This document shows positions 24,106 through 39,215 of a DNA stretch of 64,000 nucleotides, in pieces; positions within the stretch are counted from its first letter, which is position 1; each line of letters starts with the position of its first letter. The position numbers and the translations under genes were made by a program. The notes beneath the pieces were generated by a model that worked only from the letters and a program-made list of their open reading frames with translations, made no database searches and was not told where the DNA came from. This stretch comes from Cinclus cinclus (Eukaryota; Chordata; Aves; Passeriformes; Cinclidae), in contig NC_085051.1 of the NCBI RefSeq assembly GCF_963662255.1, positions 55,467,101 through 55,531,100 of the forward strand. Reading direction: 5' to 3'.

Positions 24106-27100
24106 CTAAAACACTACTGTTTTATTTGCATTGAGGTTAAAGAGATTCCTCTCTCCTTGACTAGTGTCAGATACAGTAAAATAAAACCATTTGAAAGGAG
24201 AAAAAAAGCCCCGCCTGGAGCAATCAAAAGTGCTGTTTTGGAGGCTCTTTTCCTCCCTCTCCATTTCTCTGACAAAGTCATGAACTACCTTTGGGCTCAC
24301 TTCACACCACAGAGCTGCTGCTGGGGTTTGTCTGCAGAGCCCCCCCCAAACCCCTGGCCAGCTCCAGCTCCCAGTGGCCAGGAGATGCATTTGCTGTGGG
24401 AGGAGGCAGGGCTGGTGCACTCACAGACTTCCTCTTCTCTCTAAATTTAGCAGGGGTTTAAAACTCCTGGTTTAAAGAGTGCAGTAAAATACAGAGCAAA
24501 GGAAACACGAGCCAGTGTCTGTAAACTCCCAAGGCTGACTCCCAGCATTTACTGAGCACACGATGCTGGCAAGAGGCAGCGGCTGCTGAGCCGAGCCCTC
24601 TGCTCCGCTCACAGCCAGGCTCCCACGTTGGAGGGGACTGCGAAATAACCAACTTCATACCACTGCTATAAGTTTAAAGAATTCATAAGAATTAATGCTA
24701 ATATTAGAAAAGCTAATTTGAATAATCGGGCTCTGTAAAATGCAGGCCTACTAAGCAGCAAGCTGGACCACTTTCAAAGCTACCACGTAACATGTTTTTA
24801 CACAACCCGTTCAACATGAACAACTGACCTGCACCCACCATCAGATTTTAGTTTCCCCCTTCTGTTTGCTACACTAAAAATCCCAAAGAAAGAACTTAAA
24901 GCAACGGCTCCTACTTAAAATGGTAAAACATCTGTGAGAATGGCCACCAGAGTGGGGAAATAGTTAGCTGGTGATTCGTTTCTTTAGGACTAAACCCACT
25001 TTAACAGGGTCAACAGGAGCAATGGTGGAGAGAGGTCAAGACAGCTCCACTTCACACCAGCACAGCCCTCAGGTTGCAGGCAGGAGCTTTTGGCTGCCCC
25101 CATTCCAAAGAGCATGTGGCAGCCCCACTCATGCAGGAGAAACAAAAACAGCTATGGTGATTTACAAACTCCTCTTAAGATGTTTTCATTTCGCACTTCT
25201 ACTTGTGTGAGTACCCAGAAAAAAGAAACTTCTCAGGTGTTGACTTCAGTGAAGGAAGATGAAGCTGGCCCAGCCTGGCATCCTCATCCTCCCCTGTCAC
25301 CCATTAGTGACTGGGATGTGCAGCACCTTCTGCTTACACACAGTTATTGCTCACCTCCAGCTACAAAGCATCCTTTGAAGTGAGTAAATGCTTCACCATC
25401 ACCATTTATCTTTTTCTTCCAGTTTGTGAGTGCCCTAAGGAAGAAATTCAGCCTTCATCTAATCAGATACATCTCCAAAAGGAGACAAAGATCTTAATTT
25501 ACCTCAGTATTTGGCTTTGACCCTGTATTTTGACTGTGCTCTCTTCCAACACAGCACCCAACCTTACCACCACTGAGACTCCTGCTGTCCCACTGAAATG
25601 AGCCTTTTCCTCAGCTGTATCCCAGCTCGACCATGCCATATGCTGCTGTTTCCATCATCTACACTCCAAAAGCTTGCACGCTTCCCTGTTCATGGGCTCC
25701 TCACACCATACTCGGGATGGGGCTTCAGCATTTCCTCCAGAACAACATCACTGTGTTCTTTCCTGCTGAAACCACACTAATGACTCCCTTCTCTCATCTG
25801 CAGAGGCAAATGGTTCTCCAAGACAGGCCTAATGCCTCCCTTATCTGTCACATGCTGCTCCTCCAATGAGTGGCCCAAATTGGTCTTTTTGTAGAGCCTC
25901 ATATCTAATTTGCAGTCCACTATCTCTTTATCTTTTTCAGCCTTATGGCTTTTACAGCTTCGGCTGCCGTGTTCCCTGCGTTTCAGATTGTATTTCTTTG
26001 GATGCATTAGCCTGGATGTTTTCCAAGATGCTCTTTTTTATTTCCTACTCTCGGTTATATATTTTTTTCCTTAGCAGCACTACTTTGCACAGCCATTTTC
26101 AGTCAACTTTGCTGTATGACTCACTTTATTGTCTCCTGCAGATTTCATTAGTGCAGTTCTCCAGCTCATTATGGGGTAGGACTGAATTTCATGCATTGTT
26201 CAAGCTTTCCATAAAACATCTTCTTGCAAGTTAGCACCCTCCTTGCTGTTCACTTTGGCAGTTGTGGAATTGCTGCTCAAAAGGAAAGATCTTGGGGTAA
26301 GAGAATCTGCCTAAACAGAGCAGCTTTCCTGAAGTGCTATGAGGAAAATGCTAACAGAGACTCCGGGTGTGTTATCACCATTAGCTCCTGGAAGACTTAG
26401 GTTTTTCCCATGACCTGTTTTGTTAGGTATTTGAAGGTAACTCCTTGCCAGGAACAGATGGTGTTCAAGCAGACAACTGGCAAAGGATCCAGAAGAGTGC
26501 ACTGAGATGGTGGTGTGTGAAAGTCTGGCCCATTATCCAAAACAACACTGTGAATACAACAGGAGCTGCCAAAAGGCATTGTTTTGGAAAGAAAATGTGG
26601 TAAGTAGGACAAAAAAACCCTGTAGGTGACAGAATTTAGGAAACTTTCTGATACAAGGATGGTGCCTTGGCTATTAGCTAAATTTTTGAATTTGTATCAA
26701 ATAGTCTACAGATGGCTGGAAGTGAGTAATGCTTTGACACGTGCCCGGATAAAAGAATATGATAATGATCTTCCACAGATGTGATGGCACAATTAAAACA
26801 GCGGACAAGAGAAGCACTTTTTGAGAAACACTTAAAACCAAACAAATCTTAATGCTCCACCGAATGCCTTCAAGTGGCTGAATAAATTTCCTCCCCATTT
26901 TTACTCCAATATTACCTTACTTCAGACCAAAAAAAGGATAATATAGGAGACCTTAAAAAGAATTACACTATACATTATGTATGGGTTTCAGATAATCCCT
27001 GCTAACTCAAAAAACATTTCATTTTTTTAAATGAGAAATTGCATACTCCCCCAGCATAAACATTTCTAATGATGCAAAATAGAACCAGAAGGGATCCATC

Positions 27101-28904
27101 TCCTTTCTAATGCTAAATATTCCACAAGTAACTACCATCTTTGTAATCTTAACGCTGCATCAACACAATTTCCAAAATAGAATACAAAATTGAGAATAAA
27201 TTGTTAGGAGATTACTCTTCAAGAAAACTATTGCCAGTAAGCTCCTAATAAGACCTGTCACTTTGACCTTCATGCATATTCTTTAACACCTTCACTTGCT
27301 GCAATGTTTGTGTGAGTCTCAGTGCAACGAAGAGCCCATTTAGGGAGCAGTCCCTCGTGCATTATGCCTCAGCAAGCCACAACCTTGAAATACCCATGGA
27401 ACCATTTAAAATATTTACAGCCCCCAAGGTCAAGCTCTGGAGAGCCTGGACAGAAATCTATCACGCTCTGAGAAATGGAAACATTTCTCCCTCCCTGAAA
27501 AAAGTATAGTTAATGCCAAATAATTGTTTTAAGCAAGCCCTGCATAAAAGGAAACCCACATATTTTTTCTCATAACTCACCTCTCTGCAACACACAGGTA
27601 ACATTAATCTTTAGAATGCCCCCTATAGAATTTGAAAGCGGTCCTAACCACAAGATTCCATGCCCTTATTTTGAATCACTGTATTCCTGGGGAGCAGGAG
27701 ATGCTGCAGGTGGGAAGCCAGAGCCAGCATTACAATTCCAAGTGCCAAACACTGCAGCAGAAAAGCCCCATAAAGCTGTTTACCAAAGACTGCCCTGTTA
27801 CCTTATTACTCATCAGGGGCAGTGGGGCCAGAGAAGCTGCTGCGTTTCAGGTTGTGATGTAACTCACTGTATTGTTGCAGAATCCTCACTGAATGCCCTG
27901 AGGTGTCATTGCTCGTTCATGCCAGCTCCCTATTTCTCTCAGATCAGTGCATGTACCTACCATTTAATGGACATATAGGCAACTCCAGACTTTGCAACAT
28001 CACAACCCATTTAGAATTCACTTTTTGCCCCTTAAGCATCCCTCCCTGCACCTCATCTGTAAATGACTTTGATTAGGGCATCTTAAGTACAGTCAAATAA
28101 TTTGATCATGATATGATTTCTCATAACTGAGCAATCAGGGAAAGTTTTAGTTTTATGTAGACACCATTTTGAAAGAAGTTGTTTGCTCTGTTCCTCCCAC
28201 TTGAACAGCAAATTGATCCTTCTCATCCTAACCAACAACTGAAGGCTACTGAAGAGCTACAAAGCCCACAGAACGATACTTGCATAACCATTAACTGAAT
28301 GTTTGCTGCAATCAAGGCAATAATTAAAAGCCATTAAAAACAAGCCACAGGCTGACCCAGCATCAGTCTCAACCCTTTCAGGCAAGAGAACTGTCACTAG
28401 AAGTGACAACTTTCTGGCTCATCAGGACACTGGCAAAAAAAAGGCCCCAAGAAATCTTGCAATTTTTTTAACAAGATCCTAGTCTATCTCACAAGTGAGG
28501 TTTTCCACTGCCAGATGGTCGATAGGAATGCTAATGGAAAGAGTTGAAGCTGAAACAAATCTGCCACTTTTAATCAATCACAGACAACCATGTCATCAAT
28601 AAGGGACTTGTGTTATGACAAACTCCCTTCAGTTCTCTACAAGCACAGTTGATAAAATACATCACACCTATGTATTTATTACCAATATTGGGCAACTTTA
28701 ACATAGGTGCTCTTGAGGGTTAAAGGTTATTTTTGAGGTTATTCTTTCCCTAGCAATGTGGTGATTTTGGATTCACCCTGAAAAAACAGAAGTTACTAAA
28801 TGTTGGAAGATATTTAGATTGCAAATCAGTTGGGGAAAAAAAAACCCAAAACCCAACAAAACCAAACCCCACACCACTATAAGCTCAGAAGGTCCCATTA
28901 ATTT

Positions 28905-28970
28905 ACAGAATCATAAAACAATTCAGGTTGGAAGTGACCTTTAAAGGCCATTTAGTCCAACCCCCAAAAA
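28905..28970 (-). mobile_element. CR1 LINE 3' end fragment
   Basis: ACAGAATCATAAAACAATTC, then GGTTGGAAGTGACCTTTAAA and TTTAGTCCAACCCCC, match the reverse complement of the extreme 3' end of avian CR1 (…TCCAACC…ATGATTCTATG). Only the terminal 65 or so bases remain. An A/C-rich stretch lies just to the left at about 28837-28875. Confidence 0.88.
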
Positions 28971-31943
28971 TCAGCTGCTACCTAAAAGAAATGCACTCCT
29001 TATTTCCAAGTCTTTGCCCACACAAACAGAGTGCACTCTCCTCTGTTTAGAAAAGATAATTATGAAAAGATAACTGTGCAATATCCTGACACTCCATCTA
29101 TGTCTCTTACACTGCACTCCAACCCCTCTAAACATCTGGTGACCACAAAAAAAACATAGAGGCAGAAGACACCAAGATAAACAAGTTCCTTTGTGAAAAC
29201 TGCAGAGGAAGAGGAGATTCAAAGGGGAAGGAATCAACCACACGCCCCACAGCCAACAGCTACAGAACTGGGGATCTTGCTTCAGCAAAGGAAGGGAATG
29301 ACCAAGGGAAAAAAGATGGCCACCAGTAGAAAATTAGACTTTGATATTTCCATTGCTTACTGGTTGTTTTGCAAACACATTTTTAACAGAGACTTCCAAA
29401 TTCAGCCTCAGTACGAATCGTGTCTTTTTGCTTTTCACTGACAATGCTTCAAAATGTAATTATTGCAAAACCAAGACTCTATGATTAGGTGAAGGAAATC
29501 TAATATTTTACCAGATTAGAGGCAATATGTGATTCAGTTGCTTGAAAGAAAAAATAATAAATGACTGAAGTTACTACAGCACAAGAGCAAACAAGTCATT
29601 TCAAATCCATTTACAGAGACACAGGAAATTACAATTAGCCAAAACTTCATAACTTGTCTATCAGTACAGCAATAAATACATCAGTAAAGATGCTTCTCCC
29701 TCCTCAACCAATTATAAACTTATAGTATCTAACAAAGACCCTAAGTCGACACAAAAAATTTTCAAGGTGGATTTGCAGCTCTCTCTGCAAAAAATCAGGC
29801 TGACACAGACACTCCTTTGCCTTTTTTTCATCAGCCACCTGAGAGATGACATCTTTGCAATGACGAGCAGCAGAAATTAAGCAGTCACACTTTGTTTAGG
29901 TTTCTTGGATTTTTTTTACATCCCCATCCAAGAGTAACTGTGCTGGACAGGATGACTGGAACAGCATGATCATCCTTCAATATAATTTTGAAGGAATATT
30001 GAACTGTGTCTACACACAGAGAACACTGTGGATCCATTTTATGAAATAATGAATACCAGGATGAGGATCCCGATATCTTCACAATTTAAACCCAACAATT
30101 TATATTCCAGTAATAATACTCTGAAAGATAATACACTGGAGTTATTATAGACTGCTGCAGCATCATAGATTAGTTTCACAGTATTGATTCTCAAGAGACC
30201 AAAACAGCAGATATGTGAATGTTCCCTACAGTTTAATCAGTGAGCCCCTTTCAGTGTTTCTGAATTATTTTTCTCCATTTTCCTACTTAAATTTGTTTGT
30301 GCCTGTGAAGTTCTAAGGAAAAGAATAACATGGCTATTTTCTCCTCTTCATGTGAAATGAAAGGGATTTTCTAGATTTTTGAGAGAACTGCAGTCAAAAC
30401 TGTGCTTAGGAGCCTAAGTTAGACAGAAAGATAATAAATCACATTGAGATATAATGATCATATAATCAACTCTTGGTAAGAGCTGAAGAAAGATCATTAA
30501 ACACAAGGGTGATGCCCATCCTAAAAAGTCTCACAAAATAAGAAAGGAAAATATTTGCATCAATAGAATAGACAGCATCTACAGTAATTTATCTGAGAAA
30601 GCTGCAGCATAATTTGGAAAAAAATCAGATGTTTTAAAGTAGATTGTTTCACCATTTCATTCCAAAAGCATGCACAGTGCCTGGGTACATCCATTCAAAG
30701 GGCTGCCTTGCTAGGGACAGAGCCTCACCATTTTGTGTGGTGCCTGTATACATACCAAAATATACCATATGCATACCAAATTACACCAAAATACACATTG
30801 CTCAGGTGTGAGAGTGTGAACCAAAGTCCACTGAGGTCAGCAGGACAAACTCCAGGCCTAGGTAAAAAAAAAAAATCTTCAGGTGATCCATTAACAGAAG
30901 ATTTGGGAGATTGGAATCACTTACCTAAAGCATTCTTTATCTAATCTTAATGACATTTTAAAAGCAGCTACATCTGAATTCCTCTTCAAAAATTCTCTTG
31001 AATATCAGTGCTTCTGCAGCTCCTGGCTTCGACCCTTTGGTTATGGTGGTAAATTGAGAGTGTTTAAATCATTTCAAATTTACCCTATTAAGTGAATTTA
31101 AACTGGAAGCTGGCCAGATATCTCTGGAGCAGTGATGTGGAGCAGAGTGCACAGGCGAGAGGAGCTCTGCTGTTCAGAGTGCTTTAGGAAAAGATAAGTC
31201 TCCCAATAAAAGCCTGAAAATCTTCATCAACTTTTAAAATTACTTTGAAGTAGAGCCTGAAATGGGTTACCTCTGTTCCACTATGTTTCCCACAGCATAT
31301 GCCAACACCCTGCCCAGCACAGGCAACAGCAGCACAAACATCAGCTCTTAAAACTGTGGTCTGTAGAGAGGTGGGGTATTAAAGGTCTTGATTACTGTGC
31401 TAGAAAAACCCTTAGCTATCTCATTTGCTTTAAAACGGATTTTAAAATGAAATCAGCAGATACTGAAATTGAAAAGAGAGGGAAAGTAATTTAGACAAAA
31501 ATGCATCTGTTGCTGTGGTTGGCCTCTTTACAAGCACTCTGCAAAAAACATCTGAAGTCTGGACTTCCCTCAGTGGCAAATCCTATCAGCAAATACTGAA
31601 CCATAAACTTGAGTTTTCTAGTGTCTGGACTTCACCAAAACGTTAATATAATGCTGTGCTTAATACCTGTGAGCTACTGAAGTAGCAACAAAATAATGAA
31701 TATATACTATACTGCAAGCCCATTCAGTGCCTTGGATCTCAGGATTTCCTACTGCTTCATAATTTAAGACTTCCTTAAGCTTTAAGGAGTAATTTTAAAT
31801 TTTGACCCCAAGCTAACAGAAACTACAGCCTAGTAATCATTGGATCTCAGAAATATTGTCAATTCTCCCCACGAGACAGAAATAAATGCATGAAACCTGC
31901 ATTTTCCTCCAACAGCTATTTGAAGAAATTTATCTGTAAAACT

Positions 31944-31966
31944 TGTGTGTGTGTATATATCTATCT
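31944..31966. repeat. (GT)n(AT)n microsatellite
   Basis: TGTGTGTGTGTATATATCTATC is a short compound dinucleotide repeat. Confidence 0.8.
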
Positions 31967-32719
31967 GCATGTATAAGAATATATAATTTTTTAAAAAACC
32001 TAGACTCTGAGGATTACTATGTTGAAAGGCAAACTTTCAGTGTGATGCAATTACATTATTTTTATATTCTATTTTTCTATTTTATTTTCTGCCGCTGAAC
32101 ATAGGAGATATTCATCCACTCCTGGATGAAACACAGGAAGCACCTGAAAAATGTTGGCTCAGTAAACCCAGCAAATCTTCCAAACAAGTTTGGGCAAATG
32201 AATCCCGGAGCCAGGTTTCCCATCCATCATGTCAAGAGCGGTGGGTTGTTTTTCCAAGGATGGCCAGCCTGACCTACAGCCGGGGTTGCATTGTTGGTGC
32301 CAGCAGGGGAAGGCTCCGGAGCAGGAGCAGGCTGCTGCTTCCTGAGAAATCACTCCTCAGCACAATGGGGCTCTGGGAGACAATGGTGTCTAGGGCTCCT
32401 TTTGATGTTTGGAGTTTTTCTAATCTCTTCAGGTTAGATTAAGAGAGAGGCAGCCAGGGTCGGCAAAGGTCAGCCAGATGAGGTTTATTTTCACAGAAAC
32501 CTTTCTCTTCCATCCAAGATCTCTCAAGCTACTCAGTCATTTGCTATGAAGTTGTTTTGCATTATACAGAATTTATGATTCCTTACAGCTTACACACACC
32601 ACACTTTACATTCGACTCAGTTCACTGGTTGCAAAAATGTCCAAAGCTCAGTGGCTTTAAATCCTTAATTAGCCCTTTTTCTTTGTCTTTCTGCACTTCA
32701 TGGCTTCCCCACACTCCTT

Positions 32720-32732
32720 ATTTTTTTTTTTT
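32720..32732. repeat. Poly(T) run
   Basis: T homopolymer in the large intron. Confidence 0.75.
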
Positions 32733-35507
32733 CTTAATAGAACAGAAGCACCTATTGTCATCTCATGCTTTTAGATCTGCTGAATTGGTACAGCATTAGG
32801 TTTATTTTCATGAAATGTGACACAGTCTATCTGAGCCATACAAGATCAATGTATGAAATCCAGTTAAACTAAATCCTTTAATTAACCCAGTGCTTTGCTC
32901 TTGAAAATGAACAAGAACATTTCAAGAAATAGCAGGAAAATGGAAATAAGAATGGACAAAAAGTATCTCTATTCCTCCAGGGATTTGTGGAAATTTAAGA
33001 TATACTCTGGACTCTTCCCATTATGATACTAAAGTTTTCTCAGCAAGCTTCTCTCTTGTACTTTTGGACTATTTATGTTCTGACTTGAAAAATAAATTAC
33101 ATGTAATCTGATCGTAAGGCCCAATAATTTTTTTATATTCCAGATTTCCCAGGGGTGGAAATCACATTTGTACTGGACCAGGTTGTAGGCAAAGCAAGCT
33201 CTTAATTCACCACTGCCTTTACATAGTTTTAGAGGTGGGGCAACAAATGAACATGCTAGCAAACAGTGGGGTTTTTTTTTGCACTGGCACATCACTGAGA
33301 GCTACTGATGATCCTAATCTCCTGGACACTGTCCAGAGGTTGAGGAGAAAGCTCAGAAGGTACAGCCTGACATGGGAACCCCCAGACAAAGCCCACAGTA
33401 GGCACCATCAGTGATACCAGCAACCTAAGCTGCTCTCCCAACCACCTTGTTCCACAAACAATCCACACAAAGGAGTTCACAGTTCTGCTGCTCTGCTCCC
33501 ATCATTTTCCTCTGTAATATTTCAATAGTTATGAATAAAGTGCAAACATGTCTAAGATGTGCTGTATTTGCATATCAAATTTTAAGCCAATATTGCTTGC
33601 ACACAGTTTATCTGGCAGGAAAAAGAAAAGGTTTCTAAACCACCTTCAATTAAGCAGCACCTTCAGGCACAGAATTAACCCTTACATTGACCTACTAAAG
33701 CCCAGACTGGATGGTCCCACCTCTGCCTCCAGGAACAAGGCAGCAAGTGACATTGCCTTGTAATAACCTGCTGCAATGTTTTAAACTGCCCTGATTTCTG
33801 TCTTGCTTCTCTTCATCTAATAATTTGATTCACTGTTGACTTTCATCTCCGTTATTAATTCATCAGATCTCTGATTGATTCAACTACAGCTTTAATCTGA
33901 TGATTATCTCACTCAACTTCAGCAACAGATTTAGCTAGGATTCCAAATTATTTTATTTCTTTATTGCTCCATGATAAAATCCATGCAGAAGTGTGCAAAG
34001 CCGTTTTTCTCTTAATACTACTACATTACCCCTGTAGACAGGCAAAGATAACCTTACAAAATAAATATGCCAGCCACTTCATTTCACTTCCAAATCTGTA
34101 TGCATGTCCTTCATACTTCAGATTAAATATCTCAAACCACTCAGATTAAATGTTGATAACTTCTTAAAAGAACACTAGGCTGCAACAGCATATATTTCTT
34201 TCACATAAATATCACATCTTAAACAATTTCAGAATAAAGAGGTGACAGACTACTGAATACATATCTGAATACTTCTATTCTGCATGTGGCCTGAGAGTGC
34301 TCTTAATGTCCAACATCTTCCAGTGCTCCAATTCAGCAGGAAAATTACACTCAATTCTGAGTATAAATAAAGCTTTAAAATCTATTGCACCATGTCACAC
34401 TGTGGGCTGTTACAGCTTTGCTGTATCCTTTAGTTTGCCTGGGTTTTGACAGCTGTTGAGCCAAGCAATGCCTGGGAAGTGTGCTCATGGCCAGAGGTTC
34501 TCCACCACAGATGGACAGCAGGTCCTGAGGTCCACACATGCTGTACTCTACTCTGTGTCTTCCCATCTGACCTCTGTGGCAGCACAATTGTTCTGTTCAT
34601 GGGCAAAACTGTGGGGGAGAGCAAAATATATATAAAAGCTGGTGGTTTCCCTCCATCATACTTTGTAGGTCACAAGGCAGGGGCCTACATGAGAGAAGAT
34701 GAGCTGCTCTAGAGCAGGTCAGGAAGGGTGCTCGTTTCTGAATATCCTAAACACAGCAATGGGTTTGTTCAATCTATGGCCTTGCAGCACTGGAGGAAGG
34801 GGAAAATGCTGGGCAGAGATTTCTGACTCACAATAAATTGGAAATCCAACAACAGAAGAAAAAGTTAAAATTGCTGCATATATCTTCCAAGACCACATGT
34901 AGAAGTTATCTCAGAATGTTTCAACCTATTTTTAGCAACAACTGCAGCAAGGTAAAATTGAACTCAGCGAGTGCACCAGCAGCATCACTGGGTAATGGAA
35001 CAGCACTTAAATAAATGACTAAGTTACAGCACACTGGCTGATTTAAAACTAAATATGTGGATGCTGCTAAATATTATGTGAGCAAATAGTACTTCAAGTT
35101 TTGTAATGAACTGAGGCAACTTTCAAACATTTTACCCTGCCATGGTGAAAGAGCTGCACCCGTAACCACAGCCACCCATCCCAACTGGAAATGCCTGCAC
35201 ACAGCAAGGAACACGAAGTTTTGTGTGACTGCTCCCCTAGTTCTGTATTGGTCTTGGTAAAATAATGTATGCCACGTTGAAGTGAGGTTAACTTTTTGTT
35301 TGGTTGGCTCCTCTCTTTTCAACATTTTACTAATACTCACTGAAGACTGAACTTCACTGACACATCTAAAACACATCAGATATACACTTCCTGCAGTTTA
35401 AACTGGAAAAATGAGCAGACACACACTGTAAAGATTAACAAGAAGACCCTGCTGGAAAAAGGGTCAAAGAAAAAATCAATTCAGAAACCAACCATTTTCC
35501 ACCCATG

Positions 35508-35530
35508 AAAAAAAAAAAAGGAAAAAAAAA
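35508..35530. repeat. A-rich tract
   Basis: Two A runs separated by GG. It may be a decayed retroposon tail; no element body is identified beside it. Confidence 0.8.
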
Positions 35531-37157
35531 TCAGAAAAATCTACAGACTGAGAACAAGCATTTCACAGTGCTGAAGGCCTCTCAGCCACAGGACGTGCAC
35601 CTCCAGGGTTTGATAACAAGACACATAACACTTCCAATTTTTTGTTTCTTCCCACTCTCCTCATCCCTGCACTACATGCAACTGTTTTTGCTAACACGCT
35701 ATAAAGTTCAAGAGACTTCACATACATATTTATATTGTCTCCCATTTGACCCACTGAGTGTAATTTGGAAGAAAAAAGCTTGCACAGTCTTTTCTTATAA
35801 CCAACCTGAAAATGAGAACATAGATAAACAAGGCGCTTGCAATCCAACTGTCACACAAAATTATCTTCTGGGCTGAAATTGCTCCTATTTGGTTTTAAAA
35901 TGCAAGAAGAAATTATATCAGACAGACACCAAAAACCCCTCTGCCCAGCCACCCTCCCCCAGAATCCAACACAGGGATGACTTTCTTGAGTGGGAGGCAG
36001 AAAAGAAATATCCAATTTATATTAAACAAACAAAAAGGCTGCTGTAAAAATAAGGGGACTTGACCTGGGTCTAGGCCACAAGGTCGATCCGGATCAATGC
36101 CTTTTTAGTTTTAAATTGAAGGCATTCTAGTAATTTGGGGTAAATGGAACAGAGCACTGGATTTGCCAGATTCTTGTTATTCCTGAAATACTCACACAAG
36201 TCTAGATGTGTCCTCACCCAATCTTGAAGGGTTTTTATATGTATATTTCTCAAAAGTTCTCATAACTCCCAGTAAATGACAGCTCAGGAACACTCCTCTG
36301 CAGTCCCAGCAGACAATGATCCCTTATCCTTACACTAAACCACATTCTGACAGCATTAAGAGTCTGTACTACAAAATTTGAAAGCTCTTAATGAATGATG
36401 TACAACTAGGGATGGATGATTTGCAGCATCACTGAACTTAAATAAATTGGTACAGGTCACATCAAGGAGGCTTCTTTACATTATTTCTCCTACCACTAAG
36501 CTATTTTTTCTCCAACTGTATTTTACAGAGTGAGGATACAGATGTGTTAATTGCCATACTGAAATTCTGGCATTTTACTCCAGTATTCAGAAACTAATGA
36601 ACCCCAAACTGGGATTTTTAACAAGAATACTCATTTTACTAATGTGACAGCCTAGAAAATCTTTTAAGTTAGTTTCTCTTACTGGCAGACTCACTGGCAG
36701 AACAGGCATGAAAGGGGAAATTATACACCTCCTACAGAAGGAAGGAAAGAACTAAGGGACGAAGGAATGAGTTTTTGATAACCTCACCCTAAGAAACACG
36801 ACAAAAAGTTCAGAAATGCTGGAATGTGCAGGGAATGACCATCAGCAGCAGCTCCTGCAACAGGCTGGGGACACAGGCAATGGCTGGGTGGGAGCTCCCT
36901 TCCCAGGGGTGCAGAGCACAGCCAGTGAAACATCCATACATGTTTCAGAGTTTAATGCAGCTGTATTATGAGAGGCATTGAGCCTGACAGATGTGAAATA
37001 AAAATGCTATTTTATCAGGGGAATTGATCTTCAATATAGACTGAGTAATCAGAATAAATATCAATTCCTGACAAGCACCTGACATCTTCTGTAAGGACAG
37101 GGTTGGGGACAGTTTGTGGGGTTGCTTTGTTGATGCATTTTTTGTTTTGTTTTGGGA

Positions 37158-37172
37158 TTTTTTTTTTTTTTT
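37158..37172. repeat. Poly(T) tract
   Basis: T homopolymer preceded by TTTTGTTTTG units at about 37138-37153. Confidence 0.8.
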
Positions 37173-39050
37173 AGAAAAAATTATTCTTTCCCCATCTTTC
37201 TGTCCTAGCTCAGTGTCAAGAGAAGAGAATTTCAGGGTTAAGTGAAAACCTGCTGCATTGTTGCGTGGACCCCAAGCTGGTTCCTGCCTCCAAGTCTCTC
37301 AGTGGCATTTGCTCAGCTCTGTATCGTCTCAGTGAGAGGTGTTACATGCAGAAGACTTCTTTCCTTTTTCCTCCTGTGTCCTCACTTACTGAAGAAGGAA
37401 AGACTGCTGGTCATCACATTTCAGCGTTCAGATGTTAAAACCACACACGCTCCTTTTAAAACATGTTGGGTCAGATCCATTTCTCTCCCGTTCTTGCCTC
37501 TGCTTTATCTCTTTATTACAAAAGGCTGCTCAGCTCACAGGAACAGCAGTAACCTGCAGCATTAGCCAGGTTACAACACTACAGGCTTGAGCAGATCCAC
37601 TCCTCAAATCAACTGTGAACAAGCAAACTCAAGTGTCAGCTCCTTTCAAGGTCATTCGGGAGGCTCTCCCCCGAAGAGCTAACTTTAATAAGGAGATGCA
37701 TGACTTAAAAGGCAGAACCTTGGAAGCCTTGAATTCATTTTTTTTTCCCTTGGCTTAGCTTTTTGTAAATAAAATACTAAACATAATTGGTATAAGCTTG
37801 TCTCTCTAAAAGTTACAAGATTGGAGAACACTGGTAGGATTTATTTAAAGTGGAGATATTTATCAAATGTCACCGTTTTCCTGTTCAAAATGAGTAATCA
37901 TTTTGATTAACCTTTGATTTAAAGGATTATATACCACAGCAAAGCAGAAACACACATGAAATTACAATCCAAAGAAACTCTCAAAGCGCAGATCACATAA
38001 GAAAACAGTTATGTCCAAGTGGTTAGAGAATTTATTCACCATGTACACAATATTCAAACCAAAAGCTGACTCTACGCACTCCTACCACATGTACCCAGGA
38101 ATCACAGTCTAGCCTGAATCCTGCAGCCAACATGATACTGCTTCCATACAAAACACTAAATAATACTAAATAACAACTAAGCTATAAATTCCTAACTGCC
38201 ATCTCAGAAAGGACTACCAGTATCTTCTGTGAGGAATTTTATTCCAGATGGGAAATTAGTGTTACCCCTTTAGTCACATATAAAAAGAAGGCCTAAAGCA
38301 ACACAAGAAAAGAAATAAAAGTTAGTATCTCACTTTGAGTAAATACATATGAATTCCATACCCTGTAACAGAATTCAAAGCAGACAGAAAAAAAGCATGG
38401 CATCAAAAGTAAATTAGACAAAGAGCTGAAGGCAATTCTGGAAAACAAAAATATATGGTAGAAAATAAAAACATATTAAGATCTCATATGAAAGGGCTCA
38501 TTTGTAGAGAGAATGACCACCAAAATCAGTATGGAAAAGACTCTCAAAAGCTTCATATCCACCAAACATAGGGATCTGTCCCTCTTAAGAGCTCTGCTTC
38601 ACCACCAATTGCCAACCTGTAGGACTGGTTGCAGACACCCACCAGCCCACCAGACTCCACTGCACCACCTGAAGACAGGAAACTTTTAAGATACCCATTC
38701 CCAAACTTTTAAACTATTACTGCAATGTCATTTTTCTTAACAAAGAAGGTTCTGAACCAACAACTGTCTTCTTGATACAGTGAATCAAAAGTGCTCTAAC
38801 TTTTGTAATTACCTGGTTTAATACAAAGGTTTTAAGATGCTTAGGAATCCCTTAGATTATTCAAGCTGAACTTTGCTTCAAGCTGTTTTGGAATGGCTTC
38901 AGTCATTAGGGAAATATGAGCTGATGCTCCCCCCCTCCACAAATACTGGTCTTATAATGTAGAACTAAAAACATCATACACTGAAAAAACCCATTTCCTT
39001 TGGTTTTATAAAAATCAGTGACAAACTATGGCCAATGTAGGATAATAATT

Positions 39051-39215
39051 CATAGAGTCATGGAATCACAGAGTAGTTTGGTTTGGAAGAGACTTTCAAA
39101 GACCACCTAGTCCAGCCCAAGGGACAGCTTTCACTAGACCAGGTTGTTGAAAGCCCCATCCAACCTGGCCTTGAACACTTCCAGGGATGGGGCAGCCACA
39201 GCTGCTCTGGGTAAC
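39051..39215 (-). mobile_element. CR1 LINE fragment, 3' part
   Basis: The plus strand begins CATAGAGTCATGGAATCACA and continues with GGTTTGGAAGAGACTTTCAA, CTAGTCCAGCCCAAGG, CCCCATCCAACCTGGCCTTG and ACTTCCAGGGATGGGGCAGC. This is the reverse complement of an avian CR1 3' UTR. It is 5'-truncated after about 165 bp and oriented with BRF1. Confidence 0.93.
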
